A DNA stretch of 19,987 nucleotides from Akkermansia muciniphila (GTDB lineage: Bacteria; Verrucomicrobiota; Verrucomicrobiia; Verrucomicrobiales; V1-33), in NCBI GenBank assembly GCA_943331195.2, contig CALQKQ020000015.1:1-19987 (forward strand). Reading direction: 5' to 3'. The notes beneath the pieces were generated by a model, which was given only the letters and a program-made list of their open reading frames with translations, did no database searches and was not told where the DNA came from. Below are positions 1 through 8,550 of this stretch, piece after piece; position 1 is the first letter of the stretch; every line of letters begins with the position of its first letter. The translations under genes and the position numbers were made by a program.

Positions 1-1392
1 AATCTTTTCGACAGCCGGGACAAGTCGGTGCAGCTCCAGTATGTCCTGTTGCACCCGGACCAGGTGGCGGGCGCGGATCCGCTGCCGGAGCTGGCGGCGG
101 CGGCGGGACGTCATTTTGGGCAATCTGAGGCCACGCGACTTCCGGCTAGTGCGGAGGAGTGGAGGAAGTTTGATGTGATCATTTTGGGAGATGTGCCGCC
201 GGAGGCGGTGACGGCGGAGACGTGGGCGATCCTGCGGGATTGCGTGGGGCAGCGCGGGGCGATGTTGGTGTTAGTGGCGGGGCCGAATTACTTGCCGCAC
301 GCTTTTGCGGGGGAGGCGGCGCGCGAATTGATTCCGGTCAACTATGAGGCGGGGGTGGCGGGGGCGGCGGCGTTGGGGGTGGGGCCGGAGGCGGCCTATC
401 GGCTAGTTCTCACTGCGGAAGGCAAGCAGAGCCCGGTGTTTGCGCAGTCGCTCAGCGGCTTGGAGAATTCGCGGATTTGGGAGGAGATGCCGCTGCTGCA
501 CTGGCGGCATGGGCATGAGGGAGCTAAGGAGGGGACGCGGGTGTTGGCCTGGGCGCAGCCGGTGGCGGAGGACGGGCAGGGGAAGGCGAAGGCGGAGTTG
601 CCGGGCGCGGCGGCGGGGGATCCGGCCGGCGAGTTGCAGCGGCGCAAGGCCTTGGAGTCGAAAAACGCTTTGGTGGTGGCGGCGCAGGTGGACTTGGGGA
701 AGGTGGTGATGCTGAGCTTTGACCAGACCTGGCGTTTTCGCTATGGGGTGGGGGACACCTATCATCACCGTTTTTGGGGGCAGCTGCTGCGCTGGGGGGC
801 CGGGGAGAGCCTGGCATCGGGCACGGCGGCGGTGCGGCTAGGGACGGACTTGCTAACTTATCGTCCAGGGCAGCCGGTGGCGGTGCGGGCGCGGCTCATG
901 GATGAGCAGTTCCGGCCGCTCAGCAAGGCCCGGGTGCAGGCCACGGTGCGGCGGGATGGTCAGGTGGTGGCCTCGCGGGAGTTGAGTTTTCGGCGCGATT
1001 CCCAGGGGCTCTATGAGGGGGAGCTGGAGGGCCTGGCGGAGCCGGGCAGCTATACGGTGGAGTTGTCCGGGCCGGAGGTGGAGCGCTTGGGGGCCAAGGA
1101 TGGATTGCGGGTGGTGTCGCAGAAAATCACAGTTAGCACGGCGAGTAATCCGGTGGAATTGGGGGACCTCACGGTGGATCCGGAAATGGCGGCGAAGCTG
1201 GCTTCGCTGAGTGGTGGGGTGGTCACGGGCTTGGCGGATGCGGCGACGATGCTGGCGCGCTTTGGCCCGGGGACGCGGGTGGTGGAGGAGCAGAAGGAGA
1301 CGAGCCTGTGGGACAACTGGATCATCCTCGCAGTGGCGGTGGGGGCGCTGACGGCGGAGTGGATCTTGCGGCGGGGCCGCGCTCTAGCTTGA
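1..1392 (+). CDS. C-terminal part of a membrane-anchored protein with a glutamine-amidotransferase-like domain (5' truncated)
   Basis: The reading frame is open from the first base, so the true start lies upstream; the GTG at 28 is probably internal. About 463 residues are visible. The first 110 or so resemble the flavodoxin-like core of the putative glutamine amidotransferase domain seen in large PVC membrane proteins (segment DVIILGDVPPEAV, then a glycine-rich strand LVLVAGPNYLP). A later segment, VVMLSFDQTWRFRYGVGDTY, is typical of the same proteins, which often also carry an N-terminal VWA region and sit in MoxR/DUF58 clusters. A beta-rich Ig-like part follows at roughly residues 270-380. 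A single hydrophobic helix near the end (IILAVAVGALTAEWIL) is followed by basic RRGR, giving a short cytoplasmic tail. No amidotransferase catalytic triad is evident, so it is likely non-enzymatic. The stop overlaps the convergent PEP-CTERM gene by 9 bp. The family assignment comes from remembered architecture and is moderate. Confidence 0.75.
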   Translation, partial: NLFDSRDKSVQLQYVLLHPDQVAGADPLPELAAAAGRHFGQSEATRLPASAEEWRKFDVIILGDVPPEAVTAETWAILRDCVGQRGAMLVLVAGPNYLPHAFAGEAARELIPVNYEAGVAGAAALGVGPEAAYRLVLTAEGKQSPVFAQSLSGLENSRIWEEMPLLHWRHGHEGAKEGTRVLAWAQPVAEDGQGKAKAELPGAAAGDPAGELQRRKALESKNALVVAAQVDLGKVVMLSFDQTWRFRYGVGDTYHHRFWGQLLRWGAGESLASGTAAVRLGTDLLTYRPGQPVAVRARLMDEQFRPLSKARVQATVRRDGQVVASRELSFRRDSQGLYEGELEGLAEPGSYTVELSGPEVERLGAKDGLRVVSQKITVSTASNPVELGDLTVDPEMAAKLASLSGGVVTGLADAATMLARFGPGTRVVEEQKETSLWDNWIILAVAVGALTAEWILRRGRALA

Positions 1393-2010
1393 AGCGGGCG
1401 CGGGGGCGCGGCGGCGCCATCCCAGCAGGGTCAGGCCGGTTAGGCCGAGCAAGGCGGGGCTGGTGGGCTCGGGGACTTGCCCGGCAAAGAGGGGGGCGCC
1501 GCGGTCTTCATAGGCGTAGCCGAGCAGGGCGGCGGGAAAGCCGACGCCGCTGCCGCCAGTGGTGCGGAGTTGGGCCCAGGCGTAGTTGTTGAGGCCGGTG
1601 GTTTCGTTGAGGAAGCGAAAGCCGACGTAGCTGAGGCCGGTGAATTGAAAATTGCTTCCGAGCGCTTGGTCTGGTTGGTAGAGGTTAGCGGGGCCAATGG
1701 TTTCGCCGCTGAGGAGGGCCAGGGCGGTTGGCCCTGAGGCTAGGGTGCCCTGGCCGGAGGGGGTGGCGGGCGCGAAGAAGCCGAGTCCGTCGCCGCGGTT
1801 GTAGGGATTGAAATCCCAGCCTAGCGGGGGGGTGGAGCTGCTCGTTTGGCCGGTGACGACGTTCAGGTAGAGGCCATCCAAGGTGTTGGGAATGGCGAGG
1901 GGGGCGGCGGAGAGGTCGACGTGGACGACGGCCGCAGTGGTGCCTTCTGCGGTGCAAAGGGCCCCCGCGAACAGGGCGCGTTTGAGCCAAGCCAGGGAAA
2001 AGTGCTTCAT
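1384..2010 (-). CDS. PEP-CTERM sorting domain-containing secreted protein
   Basis: This 208-residue protein has an N-terminal signal peptide (basic start with LAWLKRALFAG, then a small-residue cleavage zone around residues 20-28). It ends in a classical PEP-CTERM tripartite tail: VPEP at 179-182, a hydrophobic helix SPALLGLTGLTLLGW, and a terminal arginine cluster (RRR at 199-201). Such tails are recognised and processed by an exosortase, which releases or anchors the protein at the cell surface. The central part (YVGFRFLNETTG, NNYAWAQL, LLGYAYEDRGAPLFAGQ) matches the beta-rich body common in verrucomicrobial PEP-CTERM proteins; its function is unknown. No exosortase gene is in this window. 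It is transcribed divergently from fhs and collides tail to tail with the gene before it. No Shine-Dalgarno sequence precedes the ATG. Confidence 0.88.
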   Translation of the reverse strand: MKHFSLAWLKRALFAGALCTAEGTTAAVVHVDLSAAPLAIPNTLDGLYLNVVTGQTSSSTPPLGWDFNPYNRGDGLGFFAPATPSGQGTLASGPTALALLSGETIGPANLYQPDQALGSNFQFTGLSYVGFRFLNETTGLNNYAWAQLRTTGGSGVGFPAALLGYAYEDRGAPLFAGQVPEPTSPALLGLTGLTLLGWRRRAPAPASS

Positions 2011-2137
2011 GTGAATGGGGATACTTCAGCGGCAATCGTCCGCGCCGTCAAACCAAATGCGGCGGCGGCGGACTTGCGGCGGGCGGCCCGCTTATTTCTT
2101 CGCTTTCCTTCAGCGGGGCAGCCTGCATGTTTGTAGA

Positions 2138-3763
2138 ATGTCCGCCCTTCCAACCATTGATCTGGTCAGTCAGTCGCTCGGCCTCGCTCCGGAGCACGTC
2201 GTATGTTATGGACGGGACAAGGCCAAGATTGCCCTGGAGGCCTTGCCTGCGGGAGGGCCGCGCGGTCGATTGATTTTGGTTTCGGCGATCACGCCGACGC
2301 CTGCGGGCGAGGGAAAAACGACCGTTTCGATTGGGCTGGCGCAAGGCTTGCGGCGGACGGGTCGCTCGGTGGCCTTGGCGCTGCGGCAGCCCTCCATGGG
2401 GCCGGTTTTTGGGCGCAAGGGCGGGGCCACGGGCGGCGGCAAAAGTTCGTTGACTCCGGCGGAATCGATCAATTTGCATTTTAACGGCGACTTTCATGCG
2501 ATCACGGCGGCGCACAACTTGCTGGCTTCGGCGATCGACAACCAGCTTTTTCTGGGCAGCAGCCGTTTGGCGCCGGAGGGGGTGACGTGGAAGCGGGTCA
2601 TGGACATGAATGACCGGGCGCTGCGGCGGGTGGCGGTGGGTTCCAAGGGTTGCGAGCGGGCGAGTGGGTTTGACATCACGGCGGCCTCCGAGGTCATGGC
2701 GGTCTTTTGTTTAGCGGAAAGTCGGGCGGACTTGCGGGCGCGCCTCAACCGCATGGTGGTGGGCTTCACGGCGGAGGGGGATCCGGTGACGGCGGAGGAG
2801 TTTCGCGTCACGGGAGCAATGATGGCGATTTTGCGGGATGCCCTGGCGCCTAACTTGGTGCAGTCGGTGGAGGGCGTCCCGGCCTTTGTGCACGGGGGTC
2901 CTTTTGCTAACATTGCCCATGGTTGCAATTCGGTGTTGGCCACGCGGATGGCGTTGGGCTATGCGGATTTTGCGGTGACCGAAGCTGGGTTTGCTTTTGA
3001 CCTTGGGGGGGAGAAATTTTTCCACATCAAATGCCGCCAGTCGGGCCTAGCTCCGGCGGTGATCGTGCTCGTAGCGACGGTGCGGGCGCTGAAAATGCAC
3101 GGGGGGAGTGCGCTGAGTGAGCTGACGCGACCGGATGTGGCGGCGCTGGAGCGCGGCTTGGAAAATCTGGCGGCGCATGCGGCGAGTGCGGCGCAGTTCC
3201 GGCGTCCGGTGGTGGTGGCGATCAATCAGTTTGGCACGGACCACGAAGACGAACTGGCGGCGGTACACCAATTTTGTAGGGCCCACGGCCTGCGCTGCGC
3301 CACCGCTAACGTTTTCGGGGAGGGTGGGGAGGGCGCCATTGCTCTAGCTGATTTGGTGGCGGAGGCGGCGGCCGAGCCGGTGGAAGCTTTGCCGTTTCTC
3401 TATGCCTTAGAGGATGCGGTGGAGGACAAATTGCACGCCATTGCGACGCGGATTTATGGGGCTGACGGGGTGGTCTTGACGCCCGAAGCCCGCGAGCGCT
3501 TGGCTCTGTTGAGCCGCCACGGATTTGACCAGTTGCCGCTGTGCATGGCCAAGACGCAGAACTCGCTGAGCGATCAGGCTTCCTTGTTGGGAAGGCCCCG
3601 GGGCTTCACGATCACGGTGCGGGACTTTGAACTGGCTGCGGGGGCTGGTTTCCTGGTGGCGCTGACGGGGACGATGATGCGCATGCCGGCGCTGCCTAAG
3701 GTTCCGGCGGCGGAGCGCATTGAGGTGCTGGACGACGGCACCATTGTGGGCTTGATGGCGTGA
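2138..3763 (+). CDS. fhs: Formate-tetrahydrofolate ligase
   Basis: Catalyses ATP-dependent formation of 10-formyl-tetrahydrofolate from formate and tetrahydrofolate in the cytoplasm, supplying one-carbon units. The 541-residue product follows the family along its whole length. Visible signatures are the P-loop TPTPAGEGKTT (about 52-62), LRQPSMGPVFG, NLHFNGDFHAI, RVMDMNDRALR, GFDITAASEVMA, FVHGGPFANIAHGCNS, TEAGFAFDLGGEKF, VATVRALKMHGG, MAKTQNSLSD, and the C-terminal GTMMRMPALPKVPAAERI. It is slightly shorter than the usual 555-560 residues, partly from a short loop before GFDITAASEV. The open frame extends upstream to 2015, but that part encodes an arginine/glycine-rich tail with no family similarity, so the ATG at 2138 is preferred. 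There is no Shine-Dalgarno sequence. It stands alone, divergent from the PEP-CTERM gene. The enzyme occurs in acetogens and in many heterotrophs, so it does not by itself imply acetogenesis. Confidence 0.97.
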   Translation: MSALPTIDLVSQSLGLAPEHVVCYGRDKAKIALEALPAGGPRGRLILVSAITPTPAGEGKTTVSIGLAQGLRRTGRSVALALRQPSMGPVFGRKGGATGGGKSSLTPAESINLHFNGDFHAITAAHNLLASAIDNQLFLGSSRLAPEGVTWKRVMDMNDRALRRVAVGSKGCERASGFDITAASEVMAVFCLAESRADLRARLNRMVVGFTAEGDPVTAEEFRVTGAMMAILRDALAPNLVQSVEGVPAFVHGGPFANIAHGCNSVLATRMALGYADFAVTEAGFAFDLGGEKFFHIKCRQSGLAPAVIVLVATVRALKMHGGSALSELTRPDVAALERGLENLAAHAASAAQFRRPVVVAINQFGTDHEDELAAVHQFCRAHGLRCATANVFGEGGEGAIALADLVAEAAAEPVEALPFLYALEDAVEDKLHAIATRIYGADGVVLTPEARERLALLSRHGFDQLPLCMAKTQNSLSDQASLLGRPRGFTITVRDFELAAGAGFLVALTGTMMRMPALPKVPAAERIEVLDDGTIVGLMA

Positions 3764-3819
3764 GGCCTTTGCAAGCCTGAGGGCCTGAGGGCGCGAAGAG
3801 CGAGGCGGTGGAGCGCGGT

Positions 3820-5376
3820 TTATTCCAGGAAAACGAGGAGGTGTCCGGCGAGGGCTTGCTGTCGGGTGATCTGATAGGCGGGAAAGTGGCGGGCGGCGGC
3901 GGCGGCGGCGTCGCAGGTGCCGGTGGGGTCTGGAAAGACGGCGATGAGGCGAGGGCCGCGCCCGGCGAGGCGCAGGTTGGGGGGGAGTTTTTGGGGAAAC
4001 AGGTGAGCGGTGTCGATGCTCCAGCGGTCTTCGTAGGAGCTAAAGACAAACGTGGTTGGTCCGCCGTCCTGGGCGTGCAGGAAATCGGAGAGGGCAGGGG
4101 GCATGTCGTTGCTGGCGTGGAGGCGGAGGCCCTGGGGAGAGACGGAGGATGAGCGGGTCCAGATGGCCAAGAGGCGCGCGTGGTTGGCGAGGGCAGCGGC
4201 GGCGAGCAAGCCGCTGAGGAGCAGGCCGACGAGGCGGCGGCGGGCGGGCGGGAGGCAGGCGGCGATTTGCCAGGCCAACACAGGAAACCAGAGATAGCCC
4301 GTTAGTTTGACGTGGCGGGCAAGGACGCCGACGGGAGCGCGGAGCACCTCTAGCGCAAAAAAAGCGAGGGCATTGAAGAGCCAATAGAGCACCACGAAGC
4401 GCGCGAAATCGCGGCGGGGACCAGGAGGGCTGCGCCAGGCCCACGCCATGGAGGCGAGCACTCCGCCGGCGAGGAGGAGGTAGGCGAGGAGGCGCAGGCC
4501 GCTGCGGGCGTAAACTGCGGGGGAAATGAGGATGTCGCCGAGGTTGGCGATGACGAGGGAGGGAGCGGCTAGGGGCGCGATGAAGACCAGGGGATTGAGG
4601 CGCAGGCCGGCGCGATGGGATTCTACGATGGCGGCGGAGGCGGGGGTGGCGGTGACCCGCAGATAGCCGTAGTAGGCTAACAACCCCGCAGCGAACACTC
4701 CTGCGGCCACGGCCAAGAGGCGCCCCCAGTCGCGTCGCTGGGGGAGGGTGGCGAGGCCTTGGGCGGCGAAGGCGGCGGGTAGGGCGATGAGCATTTGGGA
4801 CTTGGCCCAGAAGCCCAGCAGCACGGCGCCGAGCGCATAGATGCCGGCGGCGGTGGGCGAGCGCGCATACGTTAGGCCGAGCAGCAGCCAGGGAAAGAGG
4901 GCAAAATTGAGGCTTTCCCCTCCGATGTAGCTGAGGAAGCGCCCGGTAAACGTGGCGCTGGTAGCGATGAGCAACAGCGCGGCGAGGCGGGGCCCGCGGG
5001 GTAGCCCGGCGTGGCGGAAGAGCGCGTGAAAGCCGAGCAGGCCGAGCGCCATGCAGAGGGCATTGGTGGCGCTGAGGGCGTAGCCCAAGGGCAGTCCGGT
5101 GAGTTGGCGCAGGGCCATGGGGGCCTGATATTGGCCCGGGGTCCACCAGGAGAGAAATCGCGTGGAGAGGCGGCTGGCGTCGGCAGGATCGATTTCTGCG
5201 ACCACATTGAACTGGCCGCTCAAGGCCGCGCCTTTCTCGGCCATGAAGCCGTTGACGGAGTCGCTGACGACGATTTGAGAGGGCAACCAAGCGCTCAATC
5301 CGACCACCGCCAGCAACACCGCGCCGATCGAGAGGGCCCATTGGCGAAGGGAGGCAGAAGAGGAAGGGGCAGGCAT
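3820..5376 (-). CDS. Polytopic integral membrane protein of unknown function, possibly GT-C-like
   Basis: From the ATG at 5376 the product is 518 residues; an in-frame GTG at 5439 would add 21 residues (Pro/Ala/Ser-rich), and neither start has a Shine-Dalgarno sequence. The chain opens with a membrane helix (LSIGAVLLAVVGLSAWL) and then an approximately 60-residue external loop (SDSVNGFMAEKGAAL up to WWTPGQYQAPM). Many hydrophobic helices follow (for example LGLLGFHALF, FALFPWLLLGL, LLAVAAGVFAAGLLAYYGYL, LLAYLLLAGGVLASMAWAW, VVLYWLFNALAFFALEVL, LVGLLLSGLLAAAALA), and the protein ends in a soluble domain of about 110 residues. This layout, an extracytoplasmic first loop, about ten helices and a C-terminal soluble part, recalls GT-C glycosyltransferases that use polyprenyl-linked sugars, but no acidic catalytic motif can be named with confidence. 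It is convergent with fhs (56-bp gap) and divergent from the VWA gene. I do not recognise a named family. Confidence 0.85.
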   Translation of the reverse strand: MPAPSSSASLRQWALSIGAVLLAVVGLSAWLPSQIVVSDSVNGFMAEKGAALSGQFNVVAEIDPADASRLSTRFLSWWTPGQYQAPMALRQLTGLPLGYALSATNALCMALGLLGFHALFRHAGLPRGPRLAALLLIATSATFTGRFLSYIGGESLNFALFPWLLLGLTYARSPTAAGIYALGAVLLGFWAKSQMLIALPAAFAAQGLATLPQRRDWGRLLAVAAGVFAAGLLAYYGYLRVTATPASAAIVESHRAGLRLNPLVFIAPLAAPSLVIANLGDILISPAVYARSGLRLLAYLLLAGGVLASMAWAWRSPPGPRRDFARFVVLYWLFNALAFFALEVLRAPVGVLARHVKLTGYLWFPVLAWQIAACLPPARRRLVGLLLSGLLAAAALANHARLLAIWTRSSSVSPQGLRLHASNDMPPALSDFLHAQDGGPTTFVFSSYEDRWSIDTAHLFPQKLPPNLRLAGRGPRLIAVFPDPTGTCDAAAAAARHFPAYQITRQQALAGHLLVFLE

Positions 5377-5577
5377 GAGAAGAGGGAAGGCCGCCGCAGC
5401 GAGACGGGAGGGCCTGGCGGGGTCAGAACTATCGATCACTGGGACGTTTGCGGAGGGAGTGCAACCGGAGGTGCGGGCGGGGTTTGGTGAAATCCTTCTA
5501 AGGAAAGAGAGGCATCAGGGCGTTTTAGGACTTGGCGGGGGCACTGCTTTTCTGCCAAGGTTTCCCTTTCTTCCTTC

Positions 5578-6726
5578 ATGAATGTTCCACCGCTTTCGCC
5601 GCCCACCGAAGAAGCTTCTGCTGCGGCGGAGGTGCCCAGCGCGGAGTCGGCGGTGGCGGTCCGCTCCAGTTGGTGGCAGCGCATCGGCGGCGGGAGTCTG
5701 ACGGTTAGTTTGCTGATCCACGCGTTGGTCATTTTGATTGCCATTTTGATTGTGCGCACGGTGATTACCAATCCACCGGAGACGATTGATTTTCTGCCGG
5801 GCGGTGGGGGCGGCGGCAAGAGCAGCGAGGCCCGGATGGCGGAAAAGCGGCGCGCGGCCACGGTGACGGCGCCGCGGATGCGCACGGTCAGCGCGGCGAG
5901 CAATGCGGCGGTGAGCTTGCCTGATATCCAGACGAGTTTGAGCGACTTCACAGCTCTGAGCCAGGCGGCTCCGGTGGGCGGCGGCATGGGGGGCGGCAGC
6001 GGAGGTCTCCGCGGCAGCGGCAGCGGAGGCCTCATGGGCAATGGGCAGGGCAGCGGATTCGGCCCGGGCAAGGGGAGCGGTTTTGTTAGTATTCCATTGA
6101 TTTTTGGGCAGAAGATTGATGCTCGCCGCATGGCGGTGGTGCTGGATATGTCATCCTCGATGTATACCTTTCTGCCGATCGTCATCAAGGAGGTGGATAA
6201 AGTGGCCCCTGGCTCCATGGTGGTGCTGCACTATGGCTGCGGTTTGACGGACAATGCGGTGTCGAATCCGGGGCTGGAGTCGACGAGCGCAAAGGGTTTT
6301 GAAAAGGATCGCATCATCACTTCCTTGTTGGAGTCACAGACGGCAGCGATGAACCAGCGGGAGCGCGAGGCGCTCTTTTCTCTGGTGAAGAAGCGGCCCA
6401 AGACTTTTTATGTGCCCTCGAGCGGGGTAGGGAGCACCTGGATTGCCCTAACTGATGAAAAGCTTAAGGATGTTGATGCCATTTACTGGTTTGCCGACTT
6501 TGCCGATGGGTTGGCCAAGGACCGGGTGGAAGAGGTGAGCCGCAAGCTGCGCGGGCGCAAGCAAAAGCTCTACATTCACCCGTCGAACCCGAAATGGCTT
6601 GAGCCGGGAGACCCCTTGGCGGCCAATGTGGCTATGGTGGATGGTCAGATTGTGCAAGCAACTGGGGGCAAAGTGCTCAAGGTTGATCTGAAGAAGGAAG
6701 CGGCGGCGAAGGACGACAAACCCTGA
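5578..6726 (+). CDS. VWA domain-containing inner-membrane protein with TonB-like N-terminal anchor
   Basis: This 382-residue protein has a short cytoplasmic start ending in SWWQR, one membrane helix at about 41-63 (SLTVSLLIHALVILIAILIV), a low-complexity periplasmic stretch with a Gly6 run at 75-80, and a Gly/Ser-rich linker at about 133-169. It then has a von Willebrand factor A fold beginning IFGQKIDARRMAVVLD. The MIDAS motif DxSxS is intact at D190, S192 and S194 (DMSSS), so metal-dependent ligand binding is plausible. The segment AIYWFADFADGL fits the late VWA strand. Proteins with this TonB-like anchor plus VWA plan recur in Verrucomicrobiota, but their partners are unknown. The start is set by the ATG immediately before NVPPL; the preceding bases are pyrimidine-rich with no Shine-Dalgarno sequence. 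It is divergent from the membrane protein gene, with a 201-bp shared upstream region, and ends 15 bp from the convergent TRIC-like gene. Confidence 0.85.
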   Translation: MNVPPLSPPTEEASAAAEVPSAESAVAVRSSWWQRIGGGSLTVSLLIHALVILIAILIVRTVITNPPETIDFLPGGGGGGKSSEARMAEKRRAATVTAPRMRTVSAASNAAVSLPDIQTSLSDFTALSQAAPVGGGMGGGSGGLRGSGSGGLMGNGQGSGFGPGKGSGFVSIPLIFGQKIDARRMAVVLDMSSSMYTFLPIVIKEVDKVAPGSMVVLHYGCGLTDNAVSNPGLESTSAKGFEKDRIITSLLESQTAAMNQREREALFSLVKKRPKTFYVPSSGVGSTWIALTDEKLKDVDAIYWFADFADGLAKDRVEEVSRKLRGRKQKLYIHPSNPKWLEPGDPLAANVAMVDGQIVQATGGKVLKVDLKKEAAAKDDKP

Positions 6727-6741
6727 GGCGGGGCCCGGGCT

Positions 6742-7368
6742 TCAGGGCGGTTCTTTGGTGCGGAAGACGGGGAGGCGCAGTTTAAAGAGGATGGCGCTGA
6801 GGCGGAGCAGGAGGGTTAGGCTCATGGCCAGGAGCGGGGCCTGGGCGAAAGCGGGGGCGAGGTGCCGCAGCAATACTAACAGGGATGCGCCAGCGAGCGC
6901 GGCGGTGGCGTAGAGGTAAATTTCGGGGCGAAAGACTAAGGGGATTTCGCGGCGCAGCACGTCGCGCAAGACCCCGCCAGCGACTCCGGTGGTTACGCCC
7001 AGCAGCACGGCGACGAGCCCGGAGTCCTGGACTTGCAGGGATTTTTCCGCCCCAGTCACGGCGAAAAGGGCCAGGGCGAAGGCGTCGGCAATGAGGAGGG
7101 CGCGGTGGGGCGTGGCAACGAAGCGGGCTGCCCCAAAGGTGAGGAGGGCCGCCAAGAGAGCGGCGAGCAGGAAGTGGGGGTCGCGCACCCAGAAAATGGG
7201 ATAGGACCCGAGGCAGAGGTCGCGCACGGTGCCTCCGCCCACGGCGGTGACGAGCGCTAGGACGAGGACGCCAAAGAGGTCGATGCGCTGCCCGGAGGCG
7301 GCCAATACCCCGGTCACGGCGCCCACGGCTACGGCGGCGTATTCGACCCAAGAGATCGGAATGGACAT
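6742..7368 (-). CDS. TRIC/UPF0126 family membrane protein (trimeric cation channel-like, YicG type)
   Basis: This 208-residue polytopic membrane protein has the internal duplication typical of UPF0126. Each half has a glycine-rich kinked helix followed by a conserved Arg-Asp: TAVGGGTVRDLCLG in the first half and TTGVAGGVLRDVLRRE in the second. About seven hydrophobic helices are visible. Prokaryotic TRIC homologues are trimeric K+/Na+-permeable channels; many bacterial members are physiologically uncharacterised, and some have been suspected to move small metabolites such as glycine. That suspicion is notable next to kbl, but here it is inference. The frame is open further upstream, but the extra residues lie inside the preceding phosphoesterase gene and are Pro/Arg-rich, so the ATG at 7368 (MSIPISWVEYAAV) is chosen. 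It begins 5 bp after the phosphoesterase stop and is the last gene of the tdh-kbl cluster. Confidence 0.92.
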   Translation of the reverse strand: MSIPISWVEYAAVAVGAVTGVLAASGQRIDLFGVLVLALVTAVGGGTVRDLCLGSYPIFWVRDPHFLLAALLAALLTFGAARFVATPHRALLIADAFALALFAVTGAEKSLQVQDSGLVAVLLGVTTGVAGGVLRDVLRREIPLVFRPEIYLYATAALAGASLLVLLRHLAPAFAQAPLLAMSLTLLLRLSAILFKLRLPVFRTKEPP

Positions 7369-7373
7369 AGATT

Positions 7374-8549
7374 TTAGCTTAAAGGGCGGAGCTCCTGCTG
7401 CTGGGAAAGGCGACCGTCTAGGGTGCGCAGGCTCAGTTGGAGACGGGTGGGATCGGCGTGGCCGGAGAGCAGGGTGGCTTCTTCCAGGCCGGGTCCCCCG
7501 CCGGTCCATTGCGCATAGGGGAAGGCGGCGCTGGGCGGCATCCAGTGGGGTTCATGGGTGTGGCCGGAAATGACGACTTGGGTGCCCCACTGGACGAGGG
7601 CGTCGTGCCAGAGATCGCGGCTGCGCCGACTGTAGTTATCGTAGTCCTGATTGGAGGCGAGGGATTCGTCTTTCCAGCGCAGCGGGATGTGGCAAAAGGC
7701 GATGCGGTAGGGGGCATCCCGCAGTTCAGGTGTCGTTAGGACGTGTTCGCGCAGCCAGGCGGCTTGGGCTTGGCGCAGGGGTTGGCAGGCGACGCGGCCG
7801 GCAAAACTGGGGTGGTCGTCGGCTTTATCTTCACCGGTATTGAGACAGACCACGGCCACGGGGCCACTGCGGAAGGCGTAGTAGGATCGGTTAGAAGGGG
7901 TGGCCACGTAGTCGGCGAGGCGGAAGCCGTGGGCCCCTCGCAGGTCATGGTTGCCCCAGACAAAGCAGAGCGGCGCGCGGGCAGTGAAGTCCGTGCCTCC
8001 GGGGTGCAATAGGGCTGGAATCAGCAGGGCTTCTTGGTCCCACTGGTTGCAGATGTCCCCGTTCCACACCAGGAAATCGACGTCCGGGGTGCTTTGATAG
8101 AGTTGGCGCAGGGTGGGGTCGTGGAGGTGGGTGTCGTTCCACACGGCGAAGCGGGTTTCCTGGGCTTTGGGGTCGAGGGTGCGCAGGCGGCGCCACTCGC
8201 CCACTTGGGTGGCCGCAGGATTTCCCATGGCTTGGGTGACGATTCGGTAGGTGTAGGACTTTCCGGGAGTGAGGCCATCGAGGCGCACGCGCAGGGCCCG
8301 CTCGCTCTGGGGGGTGTAGCCGAAAGCGGTCGAACCCTGGGGGTGAAGGACTCCGGCTTCGTCTTGGAGTTCGACCCAGCCGCGGGCATGGCGCGAGACG
8401 CCCCAGACCAGTTCGGCGCCATCGGGGCGAGGGGCCATGGTTGCGGGTGGTGTTAGGACGAGGGGCGGAGGGATTTCCGGCGCGGGAGGGACGAGGGGGA
8501 GCAGGGCGGCCCCGGCGGTGGCCTGGCTTAGGAAGGAGCGTCGTTTCAT
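7374..8549 (-). CDS. Tat-exported calcineurin-like metallophosphoesterase with FnIII-like N-terminal domain
   Basis: The 391-residue product starts with MKRRSFLSQATAGAALLPLV, a twin-arginine signal with the RRSFL core, implying folded export to the periplasm. Residues about 30-125 form a fibronectin-III/purple-acid-phosphatase-like domain (LTPGKSYTYRIVT). The catalytic metallophosphoesterase domain follows with all metal-binding motifs present: DTH at 139-141, GD at 164-165, GNHD at 199-202, H287 in FCHIPL, and GHTH at 329-332. It should hydrolyse phosphomonoesters or diesters with a two-metal centre; the substrate is unknown. The longer open frame to 8753 covers the upstream gene and is rejected because the Tat signal fixes the start. 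It lies 1 bp after the secreted DUF3472-like gene and 5 bp before the TRIC-like gene, within the tdh-kbl cluster. Confidence 0.92.
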   Translation of the reverse strand: MKRRSFLSQATAGAALLPLVPPAPEIPPPLVLTPPATMAPRPDGAELVWGVSRHARGWVELQDEAGVLHPQGSTAFGYTPQSERALRVRLDGLTPGKSYTYRIVTQAMGNPAATQVGEWRRLRTLDPKAQETRFAVWNDTHLHDPTLRQLYQSTPDVDFLVWNGDICNQWDQEALLIPALLHPGGTDFTARAPLCFVWGNHDLRGAHGFRLADYVATPSNRSYYAFRSGPVAVVCLNTGEDKADDHPSFAGRVACQPLRQAQAAWLREHVLTTPELRDAPYRIAFCHIPLRWKDESLASNQDYDNYSRRSRDLWHDALVQWGTQVVISGHTHEPHWMPPSAAFPYAQWTGGGPGLEEATLLSGHADPTRLQLSLRTLDGRLSQQQELRPLS

Positions 8550-8550
8550 C

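Noticed and set aside
2134..2139. TAGAAT as a possible -10 box for fhs
   Set aside because: It overlaps the chosen ATG and has no plausible -35 at 16-18 bp upstream, so transcription from it would start inside the gene.
3775..3790. Tandem octamer GCCTGAGG x2 between fhs and the membrane protein gene
   Set aside because: It has only two copies and is very short; it is probably chance in a G-rich 56-bp gap, and there is no terminator-like T-run.
4040..5341. A 433-codon minus-strand frame within the polytopic membrane protein gene
   Set aside because: Its translation is Arg/Pro/His-rich shadow sequence, whereas the alternative frame gives a coherent membrane protein.
5531..5559. Inverted repeat CTTGGC...GCCAAG just upstream of the VWA gene
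   Set aside because: A 6-bp stem with a 17-base loop is too weak to call a regulatory hairpin or terminator without comparative support.
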